NCBI GenBank assembly: GCA_021734005.1
Contig: JAIPJV010000148.1
Location: 1-5,757, forward strand
Length of the DNA: 5,757 nucleotides
From: Fidelibacterota bacterium
GTDB taxonomy: Bacteria; Fidelibacterota; UBA2242; JAFGTP01
Direction of reading: 5' to 3'
Positions 1-5,757 of this stretch are shown piece after piece; positions within the stretch are counted from its first letter, which is position 1, and the number at the start of each line of letters is the position of its first letter. The notes below the pieces were generated by a model. That model was not told the DNA's origin. It saw only the letters and a list, made by a program, of their open reading frames with translations, and did not search any database. The position numbers were made by a program, and so were the translations under genes.

Positions 1-32
1 AAAACTGTACTCAAAATTACCAGTTTTTTCAT
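1..32 (-). CDS. Start of a secreted or membrane protein gene, cut by the left edge
   Basis: Only ten complete codons are visible, reading MKKLVILSTV, followed by two bases of the next codon. A Lys-Lys pair after Met followed by a hydrophobic run is the usual beginning of a signal peptide, so an exported product is likely, but the family cannot be told from this. The start is well supported: an AGGAGG Shine-Dalgarno lies five bases upstream and touches the stop codon of the preceding 731-residue gene, with only nine bases between that stop and this ATG. The two genes are therefore almost certainly co-transcribed and probably translationally coupled. In FCB genomes such secreted proteins are often followed by another envelope protein, for example of the PorV/PorQ type; that is context only, and nothing in the ten residues confirms it. 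Confidence 0.72.
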   Translation of the reverse strand, partial: MKKLVILSTV

Positions 33-37
33 TTTTT

Positions 38-43
38 CCTCCT
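38..43 (-). promoter_or_regulatory. Shine-Dalgarno of the left-edge gene, overlapping the upstream stop
   Basis: The minus strand reads TAGGAGG across the end of the preceding gene, so the AGGAGG shares two bases with the TAG stop (42-44). It is followed by five A residues and ATG. This placement lets a terminating ribosome reinitiate at once, which points to translational coupling. Confidence 0.8.
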
Positions 44-398
44 ATTTAATGATTAAAAACTTACCCCGCTGGATTTTTCCAGAATCGAGGTCTTTTACTG
101 TATAAACATACAGTCCGGAAGCCACGGCCTGATCCCACTTTGTTATTAAGTCCCAGGCATGTTCCCCTCCGGAAAAAACAATTTCATTACTTTGTGATAT
201 TTCATTTAATCTGGTTATATCAGTACCATCATAAGATGAAGAATTATGTTCAAATTCATCAACCAGATCACCGGAAATTGTAAATATTTTGACGGAAGCT
301 CGATCAGGAAGATTATAAAACCAGACCATTCGGTCCCGTTCTCCAAAACCATCCCAGGATACATGGCCTCTATAGGGATTTGGATAAACTCCAACTTT
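42..398 (-). other. C-terminal T9SS/FlgD-Ig-like sorting-type domain (residues 613-731)
   Basis: The segment starts at the YPNPYRG motif and ends in the positively charged GKFLIIK. Between them are a beta-strand VKIFTISGDLV, an HAWDL strand and SGLYVYTVKDLDSG, in the order seen in FlgD-Ig-like domains and the type A C-terminal domains of T9SS cargo. It predicts that the protein crosses the outer membrane and is released or anchored outside. Some non-Bacteroidota FCB lineages carry this fold with a less certain T9SS dependence, so the export route is an inference. Confidence 0.7.
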
Positions 399-2237
399 AT
401 CATTGAAGTCAGCTTCCTGGGGTTGTTTTCCGGCAATTACATAGGTTCTATTATTAATTTTATTACTCTCCAGACTTTGTAAACCAGTCTGGGGATCACC
501 ACTATCAAATGACGTTACTGATAATACATATTTTTCCGGCCAACCACTTTTCACATTTGTATTTACATATTTATAATAGACAGTATCCTTATCAATTATT
601 TTATAATAGTTTGAGTCAGCATCCATACCATCGGCTTCAAAACTTTTGATCCTTATATAATCAAAACCAGTATTGTAACCTATTTCATTTTTTAAATCGT
701 ATTGAGCTAGCAGGCTCCATTGAGAAGTACTGGCTGAGGCAGTTTTTCTATGAGAATAAATACGATATCCCTCAAAATCCTTCTGGCGGGTAAGAGGATC
801 AGCCACAGTTTCTGGATGTTTTCCCCAGTAGAGAGTTATTTTATTGCTTTCTGATTTTACATGAAGCTTTGGTGAGGGGGGAGGAGCAGGTAAAATATAA
901 CGATCAAGTCTTCCATTCTCATTGCTATCTTCACCAGGATCAAGGATACCATTTCCATTTCTGTCTTCTCCATTGTACGCTTTTTGGGCCCAATCAGAGT
1001 TAGCATATAGATAAGACTTACGGTTTTCATTATCTACGAGTGATGTATTGCCCCACTCAGCACAGACTACAGCTATCGCAACTCTTACTGAATCACCGGG
1101 ATGTAAGACCCATTGAGTAGAATCAGCATTAGTAGGTTCCTGTCCGAATGGCCCACCGGAAAGCAGAAAAATCCAGCTGTCTGGGGTACTGGGATAACCA
1201 TTATTATTAAAATTTTCACTGGTGAAATTTTGAGCAACGGATTCCTGCATGAATTGGTAGCGCTGATCATCATCTACTGGCATGACGTAATTAGGGTAAT
1301 CCATATTTGATGAGCTCGACCAAACCCACTGCCGATAATAGGAATCCCATTTTTCATGGGGAACAGTTCCATTACCCAGAACGCGAAAGCCGATATAGCT
1401 TTGGGAATAACCATTGTCTCCATCTGCATCATATTGATAAGCAATATCGCGTCCATAACCGGGATGAGCATCATCAGGATTGGGGTCATAGAGAGTTTGA
1501 TCAAATCCATCCAGATTGTCGTACCAGGTAAAGCCACCACCAGGTTCATAAACACTGGTATAATTCATATTAGCCACTGAAGCATCAGCCCAGATACCTG
1601 TGTATAAATTTTCAATATCCCAGCCTTCACCAGCATCATCCAGTAAATGAGATTCATTGTAGATTGTAAGATCAAGGATAACAAAAGCATCGGCAAAGGA
1701 ATAACTCCAGGCATATGATTCCTGGTGAACGCGAATTCCTAAAGGTTGGTGATTAACTACAGGATCAAAATCATTGTAGTCACAAATAAAATCTTGATGG
1801 GATGTAGCATTAGGAGAGAAATATTTATCTGTTGTTAAGGATGATTTTATTTCGATAGTATCAGCAGGGTTTTCACTGGTTGCAAATTCAAACCCCTGGG
1901 CACCATAATCAAATGCTCCATCAACAATGGCAGTACTAACTCTGCTATTTCCTTTTACAATTCCTCCAATCCATATACCTGAGTAGGAAAAATGCTCAAC
2001 TTCATTTTGTTGAATGTCTGCATATTGTTTGTAACGGCAGGAAGGTTGCTCGGGATTATTCCAGCCTTCGCCCAAAAGACCAAAATTGGTAATTGTCATA
2101 CCAATTTGGCCAACTGTGGTATAGTTGTTATAATCAGTAGCAGTAGCTTTGGCCAAAGAATTTACTTTGTTAGTTCTTCTGGGGGCTGCTGAAAGAATAA
2201 AGGTAAGTAAGTAGAAAATTAACAATACTTTTTTCAT
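42..2237 (-). CDS. Secreted multidomain protein with calcium-loop motifs, FnIII-like region and T9SS/FlgD-Ig-like C-terminal domain
   Basis: This is a 731-residue exported protein of unknown function. Residues 1-18 form a signal peptide (Lys-Lys, then a hydrophobic run ending LSAA) with no lipobox Cys. The N-terminal part (about 40-110) has a pattern common in uncharacterised FCB secreted proteins: GQIGMTITNFGLLG, a Cys at 67, then SGIWIGGIVKG and a following VSTA. An Asp-rich loop DADGDNGY lies at 270-277. A tandem EF-hand/dockerin-like loop at 425-445 (DRNGNGILD then DSNENGRLD) probably binds calcium and acts as a linker. A Pro-rich junction (PAPPPSP, 450-456) leads into a fibronectin-III-like region (about 457-600). 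The last 118 residues begin VGVYPNPYRG and contain VKIFTISGDLV, HAWDL, SGLYVYTV and a terminal GKFLIIK, the layout of FlgD-Ig-like and T9SS type A sorting domains. A GGAG six bases before the ATG supports the start; the stop is TAG. It lies downstream of the receptor gene but is separated from it by a terminator, and is tightly coupled to the next gene. The substrate or partner is unknown. Confidence 0.9.
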   Translation of the reverse strand: MKKVLLIFYLLTFILSAAPRRTNKVNSLAKATATDYNNYTTVGQIGMTITNFGLLGEGWNNPEQPSCRYKQYADIQQNEVEHFSYSGIWIGGIVKGNSRVSTAIVDGAFDYGAQGFEFATSENPADTIEIKSSLTTDKYFSPNATSHQDFICDYNDFDPVVNHQPLGIRVHQESYAWSYSFADAFVILDLTIYNESHLLDDAGEGWDIENLYTGIWADASVANMNYTSVYEPGGGFTWYDNLDGFDQTLYDPNPDDAHPGYGRDIAYQYDADGDNGYSQSYIGFRVLGNGTVPHEKWDSYYRQWVWSSSSNMDYPNYVMPVDDDQRYQFMQESVAQNFTSENFNNNGYPSTPDSWIFLLSGGPFGQEPTNADSTQWVLHPGDSVRVAIAVVCAEWGNTSLVDNENRKSYLYANSDWAQKAYNGEDRNGNGILDPGEDSNENGRLDRYILPAPPPSPKLHVKSESNKITLYWGKHPETVADPLTRQKDFEGYRIYSHRKTASASTSQWSLLAQYDLKNEIGYNTGFDYIRIKSFEADGMDADSNYYKIIDKDTVYYKYVNTNVKSGWPEKYVLSVTSFDSGDPQTGLQSLESNKINNRTYVIAGKQPQEADFNDKVGVYPNPYRGHVSWDGFGERDRMVWFYNLPDRASVKIFTISGDLVDEFEHNSSSYDGTDITRLNEISQSNEIVFSGGEHAWDLITKWDQAVASGLYVYTVKDLDSGKIQRGKFLIIK
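903..965 (-). other. Tandem EF-hand/dockerin-like calcium-binding loop region (residues 425-445)
   Basis: Two consecutive Asp/Asn-Gly loops, of the forms DxNxNGxxDxxE and DxNxNGxxD, sit between the large N-terminal region and the FnIII-like region. Spacing of the acidic and Asn positions matches calcium-binding loops of dockerin, EF-hand and thrombospondin type 3 style. In secreted FCB proteins this motif commonly precedes a Pro-rich linker, as it does here. Calcium binding is inferred from family knowledge. Confidence 0.65.
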
Positions 2238-2530
2238 TTAAAACTCCAGATCAGTCTAAATTTTATCAGAGGCTATGAAAATAAAATTTTTAAATGTAAT
2301 AAACAAATGATTTTTTGGTCTAATATTAAAGTAAATCTCCTATAACTCATTTTCCAATCTATTTAATTTATAATATTCAAAGCTAAATTCCCAATTTAAA
2401 TATTTTATTGATAGAAAATTTACAGTTTCTTTATAGTTATTTACTTGATTTTATAAGAAATTATTCCTGGTTATAAAAGATTTAAAAAATTGGTTATTGC
2501 CTTAAACTCGATATATGCCAACCTATGATA
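2238..2530. other. AT-rich intergenic region upstream of the 731-residue secreted protein gene
   Basis: No convincing ORF or RNA gene was found between the terminator and the ATG at 2237. The stretch is very AT-rich. It holds a candidate minus-strand promoter near 2367-2394 and a TGGTTAT heptamer repeated directly at 2468-2474 and 2491-2497, which may be chance. Nothing resembles a riboswitch or tRNA. Its length, together with the terminator before it, suggests that the downstream gene has its own promoter. Confidence 0.6.
2367..2394 (-). promoter_or_regulatory. Candidate promoter of the 731-residue secreted protein gene
   Basis: On the minus strand TTGGGA (2389-2394) is followed after 16 bases by TATAAA (2367-2372), a fair sigma-70-like pair placing the transcript start about 120 bases before the ATG. 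A TAGCTTTG (2378-2385) overlapping the spacer also fits the Bacteroidota -7 consensus TAnnTTTG, but no TTTG stands at the expected -33 position. In DNA this AT-rich either match can arise by chance. Confidence 0.3.
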
Positions 2531-2563
2531 AATAAAAAAGCCCCGCAAATTAATACGGGGCTT
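2531..2563 (-). terminator. Intrinsic terminator of the TonB-dependent receptor gene
   Basis: A perfect 8-bp GC-rich stem, AAGCCCCG (2538-2545) paired with CGGGGCTT (2556-2563), encloses a 10-base loop. On the minus strand the stem runs into TTTTTT then ATT, giving the U-tract of a Rho-independent terminator. On the plus strand the bases after the stem are GAAAACA, so it works in the minus direction only. It begins 28 bases after the receptor stop codon. Confidence 0.9.
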
Positions 2564-2591
2564 GAAAACAAATCTATTATTTTTAATTAGA

Positions 2592-5294
2592 TTAGAATCC
2601 AATTTCAAGAGATAAATTCATTCTCCTTGGCAAACCAAAATAAACACTGGCATCATCAGCATCATGGTCAAAATCGTAGGCTTCGTAGGGACTATTGTCG
2701 GTTGCGTCAGAGATATATTTTGTATCAAGCACATTAAAAGCGTGAAACCGTAATGTCAAAGTTGTGCCATACATATTATAAGGTAATTGATAGGAGGCGT
2801 GGATATTCAATCTTCCATAATTTGGAATTTTCCAGGGCTGCGGATGGTCAGGTTCATTTGTTCTATCATTAGGATCAAAATCTGAATAAAAATCCCAGTA
2901 ATATTGATAAGTAAAGTTAATTGAAGAACCGACTACAGGTTTGAGAATTGTTGATAAAGCAACGGATTTTTGAGGAGCTCCACCAACTTTGAGACCTTCA
3001 GTATAAACAAAGGCAGTATCAGGCTCTAACACATGTTCATCTTCTGGTGTGAATGTGGCTGTTACGTCATTGAGCCATTCATTATTACTGAAAGTTCCGG
3101 AAAATTTGAAATCAACAAAAGGATGAGGATCAACAAGAGTTTCAACTTCCAGACCAGTATGGCGGGCATCAATACCCTTCAACAGAAATCTATAATCCAC
3201 TCCATCAAAACTTGAAAATGTTGGCCAGCTTCTATCCATCCAATTAGTATTATAAACGGAAACCTTTGTTTCTGTCAAAGCCGTATTATAATTAATACCG
3301 GCTTCAACAATGCTTATTTTTTCATTATTTATATCCTGAGTTTTGTTATTGGAGTAATCATAAACATCATCAAAGATTGGTGCCTTGGAAATATAGCCAA
3401 AGTTACCATAAACATTGAAAATGTTATTGACATTATAAGTGGCGCCAATTTTGAAATTCCATTCCGGAAAACTGGCCCAGCCAGTACTATTTTTATCGCT
3501 GCCAGGATCAGCAGGTATGAAATAATCTACTCTTTTGTAACTTTTTATAGCATAGGCAGCACTTACAAAGGTATTAATTTTACCATATTCACCTTTAACA
3601 TTCCCAAAACCGCCGTACCATTGAACAAGACCATCGTTGTGGTAATCAATGAGATCTCCAACCTCTTTAATGGTATCAGCGCTATTAAAATTGGAATTGT
3701 CAACAAAATAGTCACCGCCCAGCATATTTCGAATTTCTCTGAAATGTTCGCCTTTGTAATATCTCAGATCCAAACCACCGGTAAAATCAAGATGTTCATT
3801 CATATTGTAATTGACAGTAAGAATATCACCATACCAGGTGTGCTGATTGACTGAATTTCTCATCACAGTCTGTGATTTACTTTCAGTTGTGCTAATTGAT
3901 GAATCAATATTGGTTTTATTAATATCGTGAATCATGTTGAGTGGATATTGCCCATTGTCAGTTAAAGGATACATATAAAGTCCAACTCCATATTCACCTG
4001 TTCCGCCGCCAATTCCTTGAGAATAGTAGGCAACATTTTTCAGATGGAGGTCTTCACTAATATCATAGTACCAGTTCAAATTAGCCTGTGGCTTGTGATA
4101 ATAGTTGGTTTCAGTCATCATAGCATTATCAAGATTAGAAGGCTGATCGTGTTTTGAACCTTCGGTTGTCCATAGAGCATAATATTCTTCATAATCAGGA
4201 TCATAAGGGCCCCAGTGTTGATTGTAATCCAGACCCCGATCTTCCCCATAAGCATCCAAAGCACCGGAATCATAACTATCCAGGTCTTTAGCATAATCAG
4301 CATCAAAAGTGCTTATATTTTGTTCATAGACTCTTTGACCGTGTTGCTGAGGAGCACCTACGACAAAAAGGTCAACTTTGTTCTTCTCATTAATATTATA
4401 AGAAAATGCCCCGTAATAAGACCAGGCATCTGTCCAGGTTTTATCAATTATTCCTGATCGGGTTGTTCTGGCAACGGCAACACTGGCAGCGAATTTATCA
4501 TTGATCAAACCAGTATTATAGGAAAATGAACTTTGAAGATAATTACCGGAACCAACTGTCTGTTTGAAATTTCCACCTGCTGATAATTGGGAAGGATCGG
4601 TAATAATATTCATTGTTCCACCAACTGAGGAAATAGCCAGACTTGAGGCACCAATACCTCTCTGAATCTGAATAGAAGAGGTTACATCGGAAAGACCGGC
4701 CCAATTTGACCAGTAAACCCAGCCGTTTTCCATGTCATTGACAGGAACTCCATTGATCATGACAGCTACATTTTCCTGATTGAAACCACGAATCTTAATG
4801 TCAGCATCTCCTGAGCCACCACCCTGTGAGGTTGCATAAACATTTGGGGTCGTGTTGAGGGCAAGAGGTATATCCCGGGAGCCAATAGTTTGCTTCAGTT
4901 CCATTTTGGATACATTACTATGGGTAACAGGTGTTTTTTCATCAGCATAGGAAGCAACAACATGCAATTCTTCCAGGTTCAAAGCCGACGGAGTTACTTC
5001 AAAATTAACATTAGTTTGTTGTGAGGCATTTACAAAAACTTCTTTTTCGGCTTTTTTAAACCCAATTACCGATACGACCAATTCATATTGACCTTCAGGA
5101 ACATTATTGATAATAAATGTTCCTTCACTGTTGGAAGCGGCGCCCATGGAAGTTCCTTTGAGCATTACATTTGCACCGCTGATCGGTTTACCATTTTCGC
5201 TGTTTTTTACTATCCCTTGAATCGATCCAGTTTGAGCCTCGGCCAGTGATAGCAAAGTAAGGGATAACACCAGTAATAGTGCTTTCCTTAACAT
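2592..5294 (-). CDS. TonB-dependent outer membrane receptor with carboxypeptidase-regulatory-like N-terminal domain
   Basis: This is a 900-residue outer membrane transporter that should import a substrate using TonB-ExbBD energy. Residues 1-20 are a signal peptide ending AEA before Gln21. Residues 22-102 form a carboxypeptidase-D regulatory-like domain (GSIQGIVK, PISGANVMLKGT, SNSEGTFIINNVPEGQYELVVS). A TonB-box-like EELHVVAS sits at 108-115. The plug covers about 118-232 (DIKIRGFNQENVAVMINGVPV, IQIQRGIGASSLAISSVGGTMNIIT). The barrel, about 240-900, contains GAPQQHGQR (313-321), YYHKP (398-402) and GIGGGTG (427-433), in the order seen in a widespread Bacteroidota receptor family, and ends in Phe (SLEIGF) as usual for BAM-assembled barrels. 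The start at 5294 is preferred over the in-frame ATG at 5309 because AAAGGAGG lies four bases before it and the upstream ATG has no Shine-Dalgarno. It is not paired with a SusD-like lipoprotein here, so the substrate cannot be named; metal chelates, peptides or glycans are all possible. A terminator follows directly. Confidence 0.95.
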   Translation of the reverse strand: MLRKALLLVLSLTLLSLAEAQTGSIQGIVKNSENGKPISGANVMLKGTSMGAASNSEGTFIINNVPEGQYELVVSVIGFKKAEKEVFVNASQQTNVNFEVTPSALNLEELHVVASYADEKTPVTHSNVSKMELKQTIGSRDIPLALNTTPNVYATSQGGGSGDADIKIRGFNQENVAVMINGVPVNDMENGWVYWSNWAGLSDVTSSIQIQRGIGASSLAISSVGGTMNIITDPSQLSAGGNFKQTVGSGNYLQSSFSYNTGLINDKFAASVAVARTTRSGIIDKTWTDAWSYYGAFSYNINEKNKVDLFVVGAPQQHGQRVYEQNISTFDADYAKDLDSYDSGALDAYGEDRGLDYNQHWGPYDPDYEEYYALWTTEGSKHDQPSNLDNAMMTETNYYHKPQANLNWYYDISEDLHLKNVAYYSQGIGGGTGEYGVGLYMYPLTDNGQYPLNMIHDINKTNIDSSISTTESKSQTVMRNSVNQHTWYGDILTVNYNMNEHLDFTGGLDLRYYKGEHFREIRNMLGGDYFVDNSNFNSADTIKEVGDLIDYHNDGLVQWYGGFGNVKGEYGKINTFVSAAYAIKSYKRVDYFIPADPGSDKNSTGWASFPEWNFKIGATYNVNNIFNVYGNFGYISKAPIFDDVYDYSNNKTQDINNEKISIVEAGINYNTALTETKVSVYNTNWMDRSWPTFSSFDGVDYRFLLKGIDARHTGLEVETLVDPHPFVDFKFSGTFSNNEWLNDVTATFTPEDEHVLEPDTAFVYTEGLKVGGAPQKSVALSTILKPVVGSSINFTYQYYWDFYSDFDPNDRTNEPDHPQPWKIPNYGRLNIHASYQLPYNMYGTTLTLRFHAFNVLDTKYISDATDNSPYEAYDFDHDADDASVYFGLPRRMNLSLEIGF
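4179..4307 (-). other. Acidic, tyrosine-rich probable extracellular loop of the receptor (residues 330-372)
   Basis: Within 43 residues there are 10 Asp, 3 Glu and 8 Tyr but only 2 basic residues. The stretch lies between barrel motifs GAPQQHGQR (313-321) and YYHKP (398-402), so a long surface loop is the likely placement. Such a loop could bind a cation or a carbohydrate. The exact strand boundaries are not resolved here. Confidence 0.5.
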
Positions 5295-5298
5295 TGTT

Positions 5299-5306
5299 CC
5301 TCCTTT
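5299..5306 (-). promoter_or_regulatory. Shine-Dalgarno that fixes the receptor start at 5294
   Basis: The minus strand reads AAAGGAGG, then AACA, then ATG. This strong site lies inside the reading frame of the longer version of the protein (which would begin MKGGT), where its own codons would encode Lys-Gly-Gly. No purine-rich site precedes that upstream ATG, so the shorter start, which also gives a cleaner signal peptide, is favoured. Confidence 0.85.
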
Positions 5307-5379
5307 CATTTTGTTTTAATTAGCATCTAATCTAACTCCAAATCGGGCTAATTTATTATTTCAAGAACGGAATTTCCAA

Positions 5380-5407
5380 TTAATATTGAAAATTAGCTAA
5401 ATGTTAA
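5380..5407 (-). promoter_or_regulatory. Candidate promoter of the TonB-dependent receptor gene
   Basis: On the minus strand TTAACA (5402-5407, five of six matches to TTGACA) is followed after 16 bases by TATTAA (5380-5385), or after 17 by ATTAAT. The start of transcription would lie about 80 bases before the ATG. The -35 falls within the palindrome TGTTAACA and the spacer contains the palindrome TTAGCTAA, which would suit control by a DNA-binding protein. The match is weak enough to be chance. Confidence 0.3.
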
Positions 5408-5570
5408 CACAAACTTTAAAATCATAAAGAAATTAATTAGATAAAAAACCTTTGACGTGAGAAAAGCAAAAATCAAATCAAGGTCAATTATTCCAAAAGA
5501 TTTAAATTCTGCTGAAAATTCTCTAATTTGCTTACTCTTTTTATAGGAAGGTGATTTTACCGGTTATATT

Positions 5571-5579
5571 AAAGGAGGT
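5571..5579 (+). promoter_or_regulatory. Near-perfect Shine-Dalgarno for the TTG-started EEP gene
   Basis: AAAGGAGGT is followed by five bases and TTG at 5585. An in-frame TAA at 5570-5572 leaves no room for an earlier start, and the only ATG in the visible frame lies inside the conserved domain, so this site selects TTG as the initiator. Confidence 0.85.
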
Positions 5580-5584
5580 CAATT

Positions 5585-5757
5585 TTGATTACCGATTCAC
5601 TAAAAGGTAAGATATTTAGAATTTTGATTATTTCTCTAATCTTTTCCAGCATTACTATCGCAGACAATATCAGAATAATGAGCTACAATCTTGAGAATTA
5701 TAGAGAAGATGGCCAGAATGAGACTGCCCGGAATGATGATTTTAGATTAATTGTTAA
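5585..5757 (+). CDS. Secreted endonuclease/exonuclease/phosphatase (EEP) family protein, N-terminus only
   Basis: The first 57 codons are visible before the right edge cuts the gene. Residues 1-26 form a signal peptide: basic residues at 7, 9 and 12, a hydrophobic stretch ILIISLIFSS, then ITIA before Asp27. The mature part begins NIRIMSYNLENY, the first strand of the EEP (DNase I-like) fold, where the Asn of YNL (Asn35) is the conserved metal-site residue. The following R..DDFRLIV matches the helix in secreted FCB members, which typically continue toward a catalytic Glu in a PDIL..QE motif that is outside this window. Family members cleave nucleic acid phosphodiesters or remove phosphate from inositol lipids and other esters, so the exact substrate is open. 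The start is TTG at 5585, chosen by the AAAGGAGGT five bases upstream and by the in-frame stop before it. The gene diverges from the TonB-dependent receptor gene and may share its control region. Confidence 0.8.
   Translation, partial: MITDSLKGKIFRILIISLIFSSITIADNIRIMSYNLENYREDGQNETARNDDFRLIV

Larger units (their letters stand above)
5295..5584. other. Divergent control region between the receptor and EEP genes
   Basis: This AT-rich gap has no ORF of its own and must carry promoters for both directions. It contains three copies of AATTAGC (5318-5324, 5391-5397, and inverted at 5347-5353), a TTAGCTAA palindrome at 5393-5400 and a TGTTAACA palindrome at 5402-5409. A minus-direction promoter candidate overlaps the palindromes. 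For the plus direction no -35/-10 pair was convincing. No terminator, riboswitch or RNA gene was recognised. Confidence 0.6.

Noticed and set aside
246..482. Plus-strand open frame of 78 codons
   Set aside because: It lies fully inside the 731-residue gene on the opposite strand, has no ribosome binding site of note and resembles no known protein; it is a shadow of the real frame.
1274..1555. Minus-strand open frame of 93 codons in another frame of the secreted-protein gene
   Set aside because: Its Met- and Ile-rich translation is the product of reading Asp/Tyr-rich codons out of frame, and the overlapping frame has clear domain structure.
2238..2530. A small RNA or riboswitch in the long gap before the secreted-protein gene
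   Set aside because: Only weak AT-rich pairings were found by eye and no GC-rich stem or known aptamer core was seen.
4215..4457. Plus-strand open frame of 80 codons antisense to the receptor
   Set aside because: The Ile-rich composition and full overlap with a conserved plug/barrel coding region mark it as a shadow frame.
2592..5294. Assignment of the receptor as SusC with a SusD partner
   Set aside because: The downstream protein has no lipobox and no SusD-like features, so a SusCD pair is not supported in this window.
5452..5457. TTGACG as a plus-strand -35 for the EEP gene
   Set aside because: No acceptable -10 hexamer lies 16-18 bases downstream (the DNA there reads AATCAAATCA), so no promoter was called.
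5540..5570. TTTATAG and TATATT as plus-strand -10 boxes for the EEP gene
   Set aside because: Neither has a recognisable -35 at the right spacing, and the second abuts the Shine-Dalgarno, leaving no room for a leader.

Overview
The window reads as part of a genome from the Fibrobacteres-Chlorobi-Bacteroidetes (FCB) superphylum. It looks closest to a Marinimicrobia-, Calditrichota- or Cloacimonadota-like lineage, possibly Bacteroidota. The clues are a TonB-dependent receptor with an N-terminal carboxypeptidase-regulatory-like domain, a long secreted protein ending in a type IX secretion (T9SS)/FlgD-Ig-like C-terminal domain, a secreted endonuclease/exonuclease/phosphatase (EEP) protein of the style common in these phyla, AT-rich DNA, and strong AGGAGG ribosome binding sites. 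The lineage is an inference from protein style; no marker gene is present.

Layout. Three genes lie on the minus strand and one diverges on the plus strand. From right to left on the minus strand they are: the TonB-dependent receptor (5294 to 2592; the better start is the second ATG), a clear intrinsic terminator (2531-2563), an AT-rich gap of about 290 bases with a candidate promoter, the 731-residue secreted multidomain protein (2237 to 42), and the first 10 codons of another gene (32 to 1, running off the left edge). The Shine-Dalgarno of that last gene touches the stop codon of the 731-residue gene, so the two look translationally coupled. On the plus strand, a gene starting with TTG at 5585 runs off the right edge and encodes a signal peptide followed by the start of an EEP domain. 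The receptor and the EEP gene share a divergent, AT-rich control region of about 290 bases that contains small repeated and palindromic sites.

Working together. All four products appear to enter the envelope or leave the cell. The receptor would import a substrate across the outer membrane using TonB energy. The 731-residue protein carries two Asp/Asn-rich calcium-loop-like motifs, a fibronectin-III-like region and a sorting-type C-terminus, and is probably secreted or surface-attached. The EEP protein would hydrolyse a phosphodiester or phosphomonoester outside the cytoplasm. A joint role in scavenging is possible but not shown; the terminator and the divergent arrangement mean that only the 731-residue gene and its left neighbour are clearly one transcription unit. 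No RNA gene, mobile element or CRISPR array was seen.
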